Under the pieces are notes generated by a model. It was not told the DNA's origin and made no database searches. It saw nothing but the letters and a program-made list of their open reading frames with translations. A program made the translations under genes and the position numbers. From Christiangramia flava JLT2011 (GTDB lineage: Bacteria; Bacteroidota; Bacteroidia; Flavobacteriales; Flavobacteriaceae): 64,000 nt of DNA. Within the stretch, counting starts at the first letter, position 1. The number at the start of each line of letters is the position of its first letter. Below, piece by piece: positions 45,712-52,602 of this stretch. The stretch lies in assembly GCF_001951155.1 (NCBI RefSeq), contig NZ_CP016359.1, forward strand, positions 947,001 to 1,011,000, read 5' to 3'.

Positions 45712-46401
45712 ATGATAGATAGTTATTCTTCCGAAGACAAAGTACTACTCGCGGTAGATTGTATCATTTTCGGATTTGATGAAGAAGATTTGAAAATTCT
45801 CCTGATCAAAAGGGATTTTGAACCTGAAAAAGGTAAATGGTCCCTGATGGGTGGCTTTTTAAAGAAAAACGAAAACCTCGACGAAGCCGCCAACCGAATT
45901 CTTGAAAACCTTACCGGGATCAACAACGTGTACATGGAACAGCTGCACTCCTACAGTAAAATAGATCGTGATCCCGCACAGCGTACTATTTCTGTAGCTT
46001 ATTTTGCACTGATCAATATCCAGGAACACAATGAGGAACTTATTGAGCAATACAGCGCGCAATGGTTTAGTATCGCCGAAGCTCCGGAACTGATCTTCGA
46101 CCATAACAGCATGGTTAAACATGCGATTAGCAGATTGCGCTACCGTACTTCTAAGGAACCGATCGGCTTTGAGCTATTACCTCCAAAATTTACCATGCGC
46201 CAGTTACAGAAGCTCTATGAGTCTATTCTGGATGAAAAGCTGGACAAAAGAAATTTCATTAACAAGATCAACTCAATGGATATTCTCATCAAACTGGAGG
46301 AGAAAGATATGAGCTCGTCACGAAAGGGTTCTTTTCTTCACCAATTCGACCATGAGAAGTACGAAAAGAAAAAGGCGAAAGGATTCGACTTTAAGGTATA
46401 A
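45712..46401 (+). CDS. NUDIX-domain transcriptional regulator (NrtR/AraR type), apparently catalytically inactive
   Basis: This 229-residue protein has an N-terminal NUDIX fold (VDCIIFGFDEEDLKILLIKR, KWSLMGGFLKKNENLDEAAN). The C-terminal winged-helix region, about residues 150-215, contains FTMRQLQKLYESILDEKLDK and FINKINSMDIL, as in NrtR and AraR regulators. In the Nudix box GX5EX7REUXEEXGU the R-E pair is R-I and the E-E pair is N-L, so metal-dependent hydrolysis is very unlikely. It probably binds a nucleotide-sugar or ADP-ribose-type effector. The divergent flavoprotein gene is the obvious target. A terminator follows. Confidence 0.88.
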   Translation: MIDSYSSEDKVLLAVDCIIFGFDEEDLKILLIKRDFEPEKGKWSLMGGFLKKNENLDEAANRILENLTGINNVYMEQLHSYSKIDRDPAQRTISVAYFALINIQEHNEELIEQYSAQWFSIAEAPELIFDHNSMVKHAISRLRYRTSKEPIGFELLPPKFTMRQLQKLYESILDEKLDKRNFINKINSMDILIKLEEKDMSSSRKGSFLHQFDHEKYEKKKAKGFDFKV

Positions 46402-46427
46402 ACTACAATCACAAAATCAGGTAAATA

Positions 46428-46457
46428 AAAAAGCCTCACATTTCTGTGAGGCTTTTT
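46428..46457. terminator. Bidirectional terminator
   Basis: AAAAAGCCTCACA-TTTC-TGTGAGGCTTTTT: a perfect 13-bp stem with A- and T-runs on both sides, after the NUDIX gene. The arrangement copies that of murF/tRNA-Val, where the terminator abuts a convergent tRNA gene. Confidence 0.93.
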
Positions 46458-46460
46458 CTG

Positions 46461-46490
46461 TGGGCGCGAAGGGACCATGAACCTCCCTGG
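46461..46490 (-). pseudogene. tRNA 3'-end-like remnant (possible island boundary)
   Basis: On the reverse strand the segment ends GGTTCATGG-TCCCTTCGCGCCCA, resembling a T loop, a T-stem 3' side and the acceptor 3' half CGCGCCC plus discriminator A. No D arm, anticodon arm or 5' acceptor follows upstream, so it is not a working tRNA. It abuts the terminator at 46428-46457 exactly as tRNA-Val abuts its terminator. An alternative reading is a simple hairpin (AGGGA/TCCCT). Confidence 0.35.
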
Positions 46491-46739
46491 CAACGCCTAT
46501 TTTTAGTAACCTTTTGATCTTATCTATCGAAATAAGTAACCGCATAATAGACCGATTTAGAATCTTTTACAATCGTCATTTAAATATAATCATTTTATAT
46601 TAAAAAATTAGGTGTAATTAACCATGAAAAATTGAAAGAATAATAATTTCGTTTTAATCCATTATAATTTTTTTCAATATCAACAACTTCCATTTTTTTA
46701 TAAAAGTTAGCAACTTTAAATACCAACCAATCCTTAAAA
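46491..46739. other. AT-rich non-coding stretch upstream of the AraC gene
   Basis: No supported gene or hairpin is seen here. The base composition turns sharply A+T-rich after 46500, which marks the start of the accessory island. Confidence 0.5.
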
Positions 46740-47744
46740 ATGATGAAAACCTTTTCTTTCGAAATAGAGGGAAATTCGTGCATTTTTGATTCATTATCTT
46801 CCGAGCGAGATATTTATAAAGAAGAGGAAAATTTTAAGATCTTTAATTTACCACAAGACCTTGGCACTGGTGTAATTGAATTTTATAAGCTAAATGAAGA
46901 ATTAAATTATTATAGGTGGACTGGAAAAATAAATCAATCAATCAAAATCACCTTTAATTTCCCCAAAGGTTGGCCCTTTAACTTATTTCAATCTTTTGTA
47001 GGTCAATTATACTTTGTACCTGAGCAGGAAATAAAAGTTTTATACCCATATCAGCAGTTAATTTTCAATCCTTTACAGAATTCCAAGATTTCTTTCATCC
47101 CACCAATAAATTGTAATTTCCAATACAGCTATATTCAAATTTTTAAGAAAAAAAAATCAAGACATCATACTCCATTCCCTCTTTATTCGCAACTAGTCAA
47201 AATTCCGCATTCAGACAAATTAGTGATTGAGGAAAGTTGCAATCAAAGTTTAATTAGAATTGGACAAGAACTAGCCAAAATAAATCGCTTCAATTCAGGA
47301 AGACAGATATATGTCCAGGCCAAAGTTCTGGAGATTATCTCCATGGCACAAAGTAGTTTTAATAGAAAAAGTGACCTACAGCTACAGGGAATTTCTTCCT
47401 ATGAATATAATAAGTTACAAGAAGCTAAAAATTACATTGAAGCCAATTTTCATACAATAAAAAGAATCCAGGAAATTGCATATCAAATCAATTTACCTAT
47501 TAATTCCTTACAACACCTATTTAAAATTTGCGAAGGACAGACGATTAATGAGTATTTGAAAAATTATAGGCTAAAATATGCTTGGAATCATATCAATGAG
47601 GGAAAAACTACAATTTCTGACATTGTATATCGAATAGGATTAACTAGTAGAAGCTATTTTTCTAAAATATTTAAAAACAAATATGGCTATTATCCTAGTA
47701 AGTTATTGGAGATGAACTCAATTTCTAATAAAACTAAGGATTAA
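46740..47744 (+). CDS. AraC-family transcriptional regulator
   Basis: In this 334-residue protein the last 100 residues form the double helix-turn-helix of AraC/XylS proteins (AKNYIEANFHTIKRIQEIAY, INEYLKNYRLKYAWNHI, TISDIVYRIGLTSRSYFSKI, FKNKYGYYPSKLL). The first 220 residues have no recognisable ligand domain. Codons are much A/T-richer than in the core genes, suggesting horizontal acquisition. It lies 74 nt upstream of the acyl-CoA dehydrogenase gene on the same strand and is a likely local activator. The ATG at 46740 is followed directly by a second ATG. Confidence 0.88.
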   Translation: MMKTFSFEIEGNSCIFDSLSSERDIYKEEENFKIFNLPQDLGTGVIEFYKLNEELNYYRWTGKINQSIKITFNFPKGWPFNLFQSFVGQLYFVPEQEIKVLYPYQQLIFNPLQNSKISFIPPINCNFQYSYIQIFKKKKSRHHTPFPLYSQLVKIPHSDKLVIEESCNQSLIRIGQELAKINRFNSGRQIYVQAKVLEIISMAQSSFNRKSDLQLQGISSYEYNKLQEAKNYIEANFHTIKRIQEIAYQINLPINSLQHLFKICEGQTINEYLKNYRLKYAWNHINEGKTTISDIVYRIGLTSRSYFSKIFKNKYGYYPSKLLEMNSISNKTKD

Positions 47745-47818
47745 ATTTCCGACATTTTTAGTATGCTCTTAACTATTATGGCGACCGCTTTCCTCTATTT
47801 TTATTAAAAAAATTGCCT

Positions 47819-48874
47819 ATGAAACATACTGCAGAATTAGAAAGAATTGTAAGTAGGTTTAATGGGCAAAAAAACTTCATTGATAAACTTACAACTTTTC
47901 TAAGCAGCAACAATTACTTAGTTACAGCTATCCCCCCTAATGATGATTTATACTCCTGGTCTCAGAATCTTTTCAACCTATTATTTCATTTCGGTAAAAC
48001 AGACTTGTCAGTAGCTAGAGTATACGAAGGACATGTTAATGCCATCAAGCTGATTAAGGATTTTGGGACTGAATCTCAAAGAGCATTTTATTTCAATGAA
48101 GTTTCAAAGGGAAAAATTTTTGGCGTGTGGAATACAGATGCTCCCAAAAATCCACTGAAAGCCTCATTTACTGAGACAAAAATGGAATTAAATGGTTCCA
48201 AAATATTCTGTTCTGGAGGATATAGGATTGATTATGCTATCGTCACCTATGGCTCGAGTAGCAATAGACAAATGGCGGTAGTACCAATAAATTCTAGGAC
48301 TTCTGTTCAGGAAAATTATGCATTCTGGCAGGCAATGGGAATGGAAAACTCCAGAAGCACGGAGCTTACTTTTACAAATTATCACATAGAAAAGAATGTA
48401 CAACTAGGAAACCCTAATGATTATGAACTACAACCATGGTTTTCTGGAGGCTCCATCCGTTTTTGTGCTGCACAAATTGGAGGTGCCACCTCTTTGTATG
48501 AAGAAACAATAGAACATTTAAGAAGAAAAGGGAGGCATGAAAATTCTCAACAACTGGATCGGATTTCACAGATGAGAGTAGAAATCGAGACCGGAAAACT
48601 TTGGATTAATAAAGCTAAAGAAGTCTACGGCAATGCTAACCGTTATAGCTCTCCCGAAATAGTTGACTTTAGTAATATGATGAGAAATGTCACTACTACT
48701 ATTTGCGAAAAAATATTGCTGCTTTCCACTAAATCCATCGGTCTTCCAGCATACATGAATGGACATCCTGTAGAACAAAAACTGAGAGATTTAATGGTTT
48801 ATGTGAGACAGCCTAATCCGGATATGGTTTCTCATAATATTGGTCTTTATGGCGTTAACCAAACAATGGAATGA
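47819..48874 (+). CDS. Acyl-CoA dehydrogenase-like flavoprotein
   Basis: This 351-residue protein starts at ATG 47819 (a TTG two codons upstream also exists). It shows the acyl-CoA dehydrogenase layout without the full N-terminal helical domain: a middle beta-domain (GKIFGVWNTDAPKNPLKA, LNGSKIFCSGGYRIDYAIVT) and a C-terminal helical domain ending HPVEQKLRDLMVYVRQPNPD. It is shorter than typical members (about 380 residues). Its last codons overlap the PIG-L/methyltransferase start by 4 nt, so it is not a stand-alone beta-oxidation gene. It may oxidise an acyl or amino group on the product of this cluster. AT-rich codon use. Confidence 0.85.
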   Translation: MKHTAELERIVSRFNGQKNFIDKLTTFLSSNNYLVTAIPPNDDLYSWSQNLFNLLFHFGKTDLSVARVYEGHVNAIKLIKDFGTESQRAFYFNEVSKGKIFGVWNTDAPKNPLKASFTETKMELNGSKIFCSGGYRIDYAIVTYGSSSNRQMAVVPINSRTSVQENYAFWQAMGMENSRSTELTFTNYHIEKNVQLGNPNDYELQPWFSGGSIRFCAAQIGGATSLYEETIEHLRRKGRHENSQQLDRISQMRVEIETGKLWINKAKEVYGNANRYSSPEIVDFSNMMRNVTTTICEKILLLSTKSIGLPAYMNGHPVEQKLRDLMVYVRQPNPDMVSHNIGLYGVNQTME

Positions 48875-50181
48875 AATATACAGCAGAAGAATTAAAAAAC
48901 GCACCAGACTTTAACAAACAAAAAATTGCTGAAGATCTGGGAAATTGTGTGATCTTTTCTCCTCATCCTGATGACGAAAGTTTGGGTTGCGGGGGCCTTA
49001 TTAAATCATTAACCAATTCTCATTCTGATGTCTATGTTATATTCGTTACCAATGGGGAAAAAAGTCATACTAATTCAAGGATTTATCCACCAGATATTTT
49101 AGGAATGCTGCGACAGCAAGAAGCAATGGACGCATGTAAAATACTAGGAGTGAAGAATTCTAATGTCTATTTTTTAAATTGTGGAGACGGTAATATTAAA
49201 AATTCATACAATCAGTTTAAAAGAAACGCTAAACTCTTTAACAAGATCTTTTCAAGTAAGAATATTAAAACGGTTCTTATGCCCTGGAGAAGAGATCATC
49301 ATATCGATCATATTGCCACCAATGAATTAGTTAGAAAAATTCTTCCAGAGCATATTCAAACAATTGAATACCCGATATGGTTATGGAATAAAGGTATAGA
49401 TTCCGATTGGCCTGAAACGGATGAAATTTTGCCATACAAATTAAATATAGAAGACGTTTTTTCTTATAAAAAACGTGCAATCTTTCAACATAGAAGTCAG
49501 ACAACTAATTTGATTAAAGACGACCATAATGGTTTTCGACTAACTTCTAAATTGTTGAAACCTTTTATGGGAAATTACGAATATTATTTCTTCCCTAAAT
49601 TGGAGAAACCTAATGTTCCAGAAGAATATTTCGATAAGATCTATGATCAGACGGACGACCCTTGGAATTTTGAGACAAGTACGTATGAAAAAGATAAATA
49701 TGAACAAACTATCAAATCATTGCCCAATAACTATTACAATAATGCATTGGAAATTGGTTGTTCAAACGGCGTTCTAACAAAATTGATAAGCACTAAATGT
49801 AAAAAATTGCTCGCTTTCGATCATAACCAAAAGGTACTGAATGCTGCAAAATCGAGATGCAAAGAATTAAAAAATATAAATTTTACTATAGGAGATCTAA
49901 AATCTTATTTTCCCGATGGACAATATGACCTGATAATATTTTCCGAAGTAGGTTATTATTTTAATAAAGAAACGCTTCTAAAAATTCTTTCTAAGATTGA
50001 TAGAAGTTTAGTGATAAAAGGTCATTTTGTGATGGTTCATTGGACACCATATGTGGCAAGTTATTCACTCACTGGACGAGAGGTTCACATGATATTTGAT
50101 GAAAATTTCAGCACAAATTACAGGTTGCGATCTATGTATCGCTCTGAATTGTATGAAATCGTAGTTTGGGAAAAACGATAA
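48871..50181 (+). CDS. PIG-L family deacetylase fused to class I SAM methyltransferase
   Basis: This 436-residue fusion has an N-terminal PIG-L/LmbE domain, residues about 20-235, with zinc motifs FSPHPDDESLGCGG and HHIDHIATNEL. These enzymes usually deacetylate N-acetylglucosamine-type sugars. The C-terminal domain, about residues 250-436, is a NodS-like methyltransferase (NALEIGCSNGVLTKLI, AFDHNQKVLNAA, YDLIIFSEVGYYF). NodS N-methylates deacetylated chitin-type amino sugars, so deacetylation followed by N-methylation of one amino sugar is a coherent guess. The start overlaps the acyl-CoA dehydrogenase stop (ATGA). Its last 64 nt overlap the convergent glycosyltransferase. Confidence 0.92.
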   Translation: MKYTAEELKNAPDFNKQKIAEDLGNCVIFSPHPDDESLGCGGLIKSLTNSHSDVYVIFVTNGEKSHTNSRIYPPDILGMLRQQEAMDACKILGVKNSNVYFLNCGDGNIKNSYNQFKRNAKLFNKIFSSKNIKTVLMPWRRDHHIDHIATNELVRKILPEHIQTIEYPIWLWNKGIDSDWPETDEILPYKLNIEDVFSYKKRAIFQHRSQTTNLIKDDHNGFRLTSKLLKPFMGNYEYYFFPKLEKPNVPEEYFDKIYDQTDDPWNFETSTYEKDKYEQTIKSLPNNYYNNALEIGCSNGVLTKLISTKCKKLLAFDHNQKVLNAAKSRCKELKNINFTIGDLKSYFPDGQYDLIIFSEVGYYFNKETLLKILSKIDRSLVIKGHFVMVHWTPYVASYSLTGREVHMIFDENFSTNYRLRSMYRSELYEIVVWEKR

Positions 50182-51233
50182 TAGTAATCAAACTGGCCGA
50201 TTGCTTTCTCTAATTGAATCTTTGGATATTTGTAATTCCAATCTTTATTTGATTGTAAATAGCAATCAATTTGTAGATTGATTCCTTGGTAAGTTTTATA
50301 GGTGCTAAACAAATCCTTTAATTTCGCTGAACTTATACATAGTTTGGAGCTTAATGCTTCTAAATCGTAGTAATCCCGATGCTGATATCTGTCCTTTATT
50401 TCACTCATAGCCTCAAACTTCGAAATTAGCCCCTGGACTCCCTCTACTTTCTTACTGATGCAATTTTCGACATTCCTTAATTCATCCCCAAAACCACCTC
50501 GTACTCTAGAATTAATTCTAGCGGAAGTGAAAGAAATGGGGGAATGAGAATGTTTTATACGCAAACCCGATTCTAAAACACGATTATATAATGCAATATC
50601 TTCCAAACATGCTAACGGAGGTATTCCCCCTATCTTTTTGTAAACCTTTCCTCTAATAGCCATATTAGGTCCAGAATTATGCGAATGATCAGGCCCTCCC
50701 TCAATATCAATGGCATATAATTCTCTCTGGAGTTTCGCTACATATTCTAAATATGTACGGGTAAGCTTAATGTACTTAAGCTGTAGGGTAGATAGCTTAT
50801 CTGTTTGTGGAATGATTATCCCACAAATTAAATCAAAATTAGTTTTCAATAATTGATTATAAGCCGCCAACCAACTGGAATGAAAAACCGTATCAGCATC
50901 AGTCATTATAATCCATCCACTCCCTTTGATTTTATTACTCGCATAATCCATTAAAATTTTTCTGGCTATTCCCACATTATTGATAAAATCTTCATTACTA
51001 ATAAGGATTTCGATGGGAAAGGTCGGATTTGTACTTTTAAATTGATTGCAGAGATTGACAGTGCTATCAGAGCATCCATTACAAAACACTATTACCAGAA
51101 ATTCCTTGTCTATAGGCTCTTGTGTTTTAATTGATTCCAGAGTTTTTAAAATAGTTTTCTCTTCATTCCTTGCGGGAATAGTAATAACGATTTCTTTCAA
51201 ATTATAAGGCTCGAGTTGTTCTATTTTTTCCAT
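50118..51233 (-). CDS. Family 2 glycosyltransferase of the PIG-L cluster
   Basis: This 371-residue GT-A protein starts at ATG 51233 (a TTG lies one codon upstream). It has VITIPARNEEKTILKTLESI near residue 16, SGWIIMTDADTVFHSSWL with the DxD metal site near 116, GGPDHSHNSGPNMAIRGKVY and ACLEDIALYNRVLESG (ED acid/base region) near 208. The C-terminal 130 residues are variable helices. It is convergent with the PIG-L/methyltransferase gene and overlaps it by 64 nt. It probably supplies the sugar that the PIG-L and methyltransferase domains modify. Confidence 0.9.
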   Translation of the reverse strand: MEKIEQLEPYNLKEIVITIPARNEEKTILKTLESIKTQEPIDKEFLVIVFCNGCSDSTVNLCNQFKSTNPTFPIEILISNEDFINNVGIARKILMDYASNKIKGSGWIIMTDADTVFHSSWLAAYNQLLKTNFDLICGIIIPQTDKLSTLQLKYIKLTRTYLEYVAKLQRELYAIDIEGGPDHSHNSGPNMAIRGKVYKKIGGIPPLACLEDIALYNRVLESGLRIKHSHSPISFTSARINSRVRGGFGDELRNVENCISKKVEGVQGLISKFEAMSEIKDRYQHRDYYDLEALSSKLCISSAKLKDLFSTYKTYQGINLQIDCYLQSNKDWNYKYPKIQLEKAIGQFDYYYRFSQTTISYNSERYIDRNL

Positions 51234-51236
51234 CAA

Positions 51237-51453
51237 TGTTTAAGTTCCATTAATGAAATTAAAATGTTCCTGTAAACAGGTATCATAATTTTTATACAAT
51301 TAACTAATTGTTAGTTTTGATAACATCTTTACATTGTGAGAATATATACTTATAGGTTTACTAATAGTAGATATAGATCTGATTATAATGGATGATAAAA
51401 AGGTGGAAAATATAATTAGCTTTTTAATTATTTTAGTTTGCATTGCTTCAATA
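51237..51453. other. AT-rich stretch without supported gene
   Basis: Only a low-complexity hydrophobic frame crosses this stretch, with no start signal or family resemblance. Nothing else is seen. Confidence 0.4.
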
Positions 51454-51823
51454 TTAGTAAGCTTGCTTTTTTTTACCAATAGTATGAGGTTCATAAAACC
51501 CGTCAAATAAAATTAGGCATCTACCCTCCTGTATATAATTCTTATAAGATTTAGTCTCCCAAAAATCTTCCCCCCTAGCATTCAAATGTATAAGAATTTT
51601 TAGCTAAGAATTCACTTGGATTCTTCTTACCCCAAAATGGAACTAATCCCCACGTAGCAGAAATTTCAAACTCAGGATTTTCCTGTGCAATAATTGGAAT
51701 AGTTGGATTGGTGAAAGCATTAATATGATGACTTAATTTAATAGGTTTCACCCCTTTATTCCCCTTTGAGCCATATCCTTTTAACTTTCTTTCTTGCGTT
51801 GTGAGCGTTCCTTTATAACACAA
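51454..51823 (-). pseudogene. Frameshifted SRAP (SOS response-associated peptidase, YedK/HMCES family) remnant
   Basis: Frame 1 from 51823 reads (M)CYKGTLTTQERK, then SHHINAFTNPTIPIIAQ and ATWGLVPFWGKKNPSEFLAK, clear SRAP motifs including the position-2 Cys. It then hits TAG at 51575. Shifting by one base near 51583 restores TLNARGEDFW and GRCLILFDGFYEPH, the next SRAP motifs, until TAA at 51454. One extra T (ACATTTGAAT versus the expected ACATTGAAT) explains the shift. The initiator is TTG and the C-terminal third (the HN..RMP region) is missing. SRAP proteins shield abasic sites in single-stranded DNA. Confidence 0.8.
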
Positions 51824-51831
51824 TTTAATTT

Positions 51832-52083
51832 TTATTGTATGGTTGGATATGTACTTCCAGGTTTATGAACTAATTTATTTGTAGAAAGACTTAATTCCAT
51901 TAAATCAATAAGAACCTTATGAAATTGGTCTTGTAATTCGCTTATATCCGCTGTGGACTAATTATTTTCATCCGGTAAATGAAAATCCTCTAATTGCCGA
52001 TTATAAAAATCAAAGTATGCCGGTATGCTTTGATTCACCTTTTTTCGAATCAATGTACCATCTCGTAGGGCAATTGCTATAAA
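51832..52083 (-). pseudogene. Degraded coding remnant upstream of the SRAP pseudogene
   Basis: The frame from 52083 to the TAA at 51832 reads like protein: LRDGTLIRKKVNQSIPAYFD, then a TAG, then ADISELQDQFHKVLIDLMEL. It has a single in-frame stop and no ATG at its beginning. I do not recognise the family. It ends 9 nt before the SRAP remnant's TTG, suggesting a former operon. Low confidence because only composition and helical pattern support it. Confidence 0.35.
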
Positions 52084-52124
52084 TCAGCTAAGGGTTGCAT
52101 GAATAATTATTTAGTAAAGGAAAA

Positions 52125-52148
52125 AAGGCAATGCATGTGCATTGCCTT
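52125..52148 (-). terminator. Terminator of the 30-residue peptide gene
   Basis: AAGGCAATGCA / TGCATTGCCTT, a perfect 11-bp stem with a 2-nt spacer, is followed on the reverse strand by six T. It lies 18 nt after the peptide's stop. Confidence 0.85.
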
Positions 52149-52166
52149 ACGCTGTTAAGCCTTAAC

Positions 52167-52259
52167 CTAATCTTCAATTTCCATAGAATTGAGATAGATA
52201 ATGGTTGCGCCAATAATTAAACCTAATGTCAAACCTGCAATAATTATCAACTCATCCAT
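52167..52259 (-). CDS. 30-residue single-pass membrane peptide
   Basis: An ATG at 52259 opens a 30-codon frame. It has an acidic N-terminus (MDEL), a 20-residue hydrophobic span rich in I, L, G and A from about residue 4 to 23, and an acidic tail (NSMEIED). This is the layout of a small inner-membrane protein. A strong terminator begins 18 nt past its stop, and the nearest gene on this strand upstream ends at 52603, so it looks independently transcribed. I do not recognise a family. Possible roles include a regulator of a membrane complex or a toxin of a type I system. Confidence 0.55.
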   Translation of the reverse strand: MDELIIIAGLTLGLIIGATIIYLNSMEIED

Positions 52260-52363
52260 AGTTATTCAATTATTTATTGAAACTAAAAAATTAAATACTC
52301 TGAAAGCTAATAATTTAAAGAGTTTAATACTATTAAATAAGCCCAAACATTTGTTAAAAAAAA

Positions 52364-52387
52364 AAGGGTGAGGCAGGGCTCACCCTT
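52364..52387 (-). terminator. Rho-independent terminator of a small transcript
   Basis: AAGGGTGAG / CTCACCCTT stem, 6-nt loop, followed on the reverse strand by about ten T. No protein gene of credible size ends before it on this strand, which points to a non-coding RNA or short leader. Confidence 0.88.
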
Positions 52388-52540
52388 AGGTTGAATTCTG
52401 GCAATACCCCTATTACACGAATTCATAATTAGAGGGTTTACCACCTCCAAACCCTCAACATCATATACTTGATACCAAAACCCCAACAAAATAGATTAAG
52501 CCAAAAAGTATATATTATTTCAAATTTAAGAAATTATTTA
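52388..52540 (-). ncRNA. Candidate small RNA upstream of the terminator at 52364
   Basis: Besides the terminator, this stretch holds a second hairpin (GAGGGTTT-N9-AAACCCTC, 52432-52456) and a GAATTC...GAATTC pair (52393-52424). A tiny frame, MMLRVWRW, lies in the left arm region and could be a leader peptide. The 5' end is a guess; no consensus promoter is clear. It is AT-rich except in the stems. Confidence 0.4.
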
Positions 52541-52602
52541 GAAATGTAAATTATGTAACATGCATCGTCAGGTTTTTTCTCAAAATCTTTTACAAGCCTA
52601 CT

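Noticed and set aside
46595..46783. 62-residue reverse-strand frame upstream of the AraC gene
   Set aside because: It overlaps the AraC start, is AT-rich with no motif, and would end in the AraC promoter region.
46740..51233. Anti-phage defence island interpretation of the AT-rich block
   Set aside because: No nuclease, helicase, toxin, reverse transcriptase or sensor-effector pair is visible; the enzymes are biosynthetic.
51300..51506. 68-residue reverse-strand frame with hydrophobic segments
   Set aside because: It overlaps the restored SRAP frame, is low-complexity (I, S, K rich) and lacks start signals; probably chance in AT-rich DNA.
52307..52489. 60-residue reverse-strand frame
   Set aside because: It runs straight through the strong terminator at 52364-52387, so it is not a credible gene.
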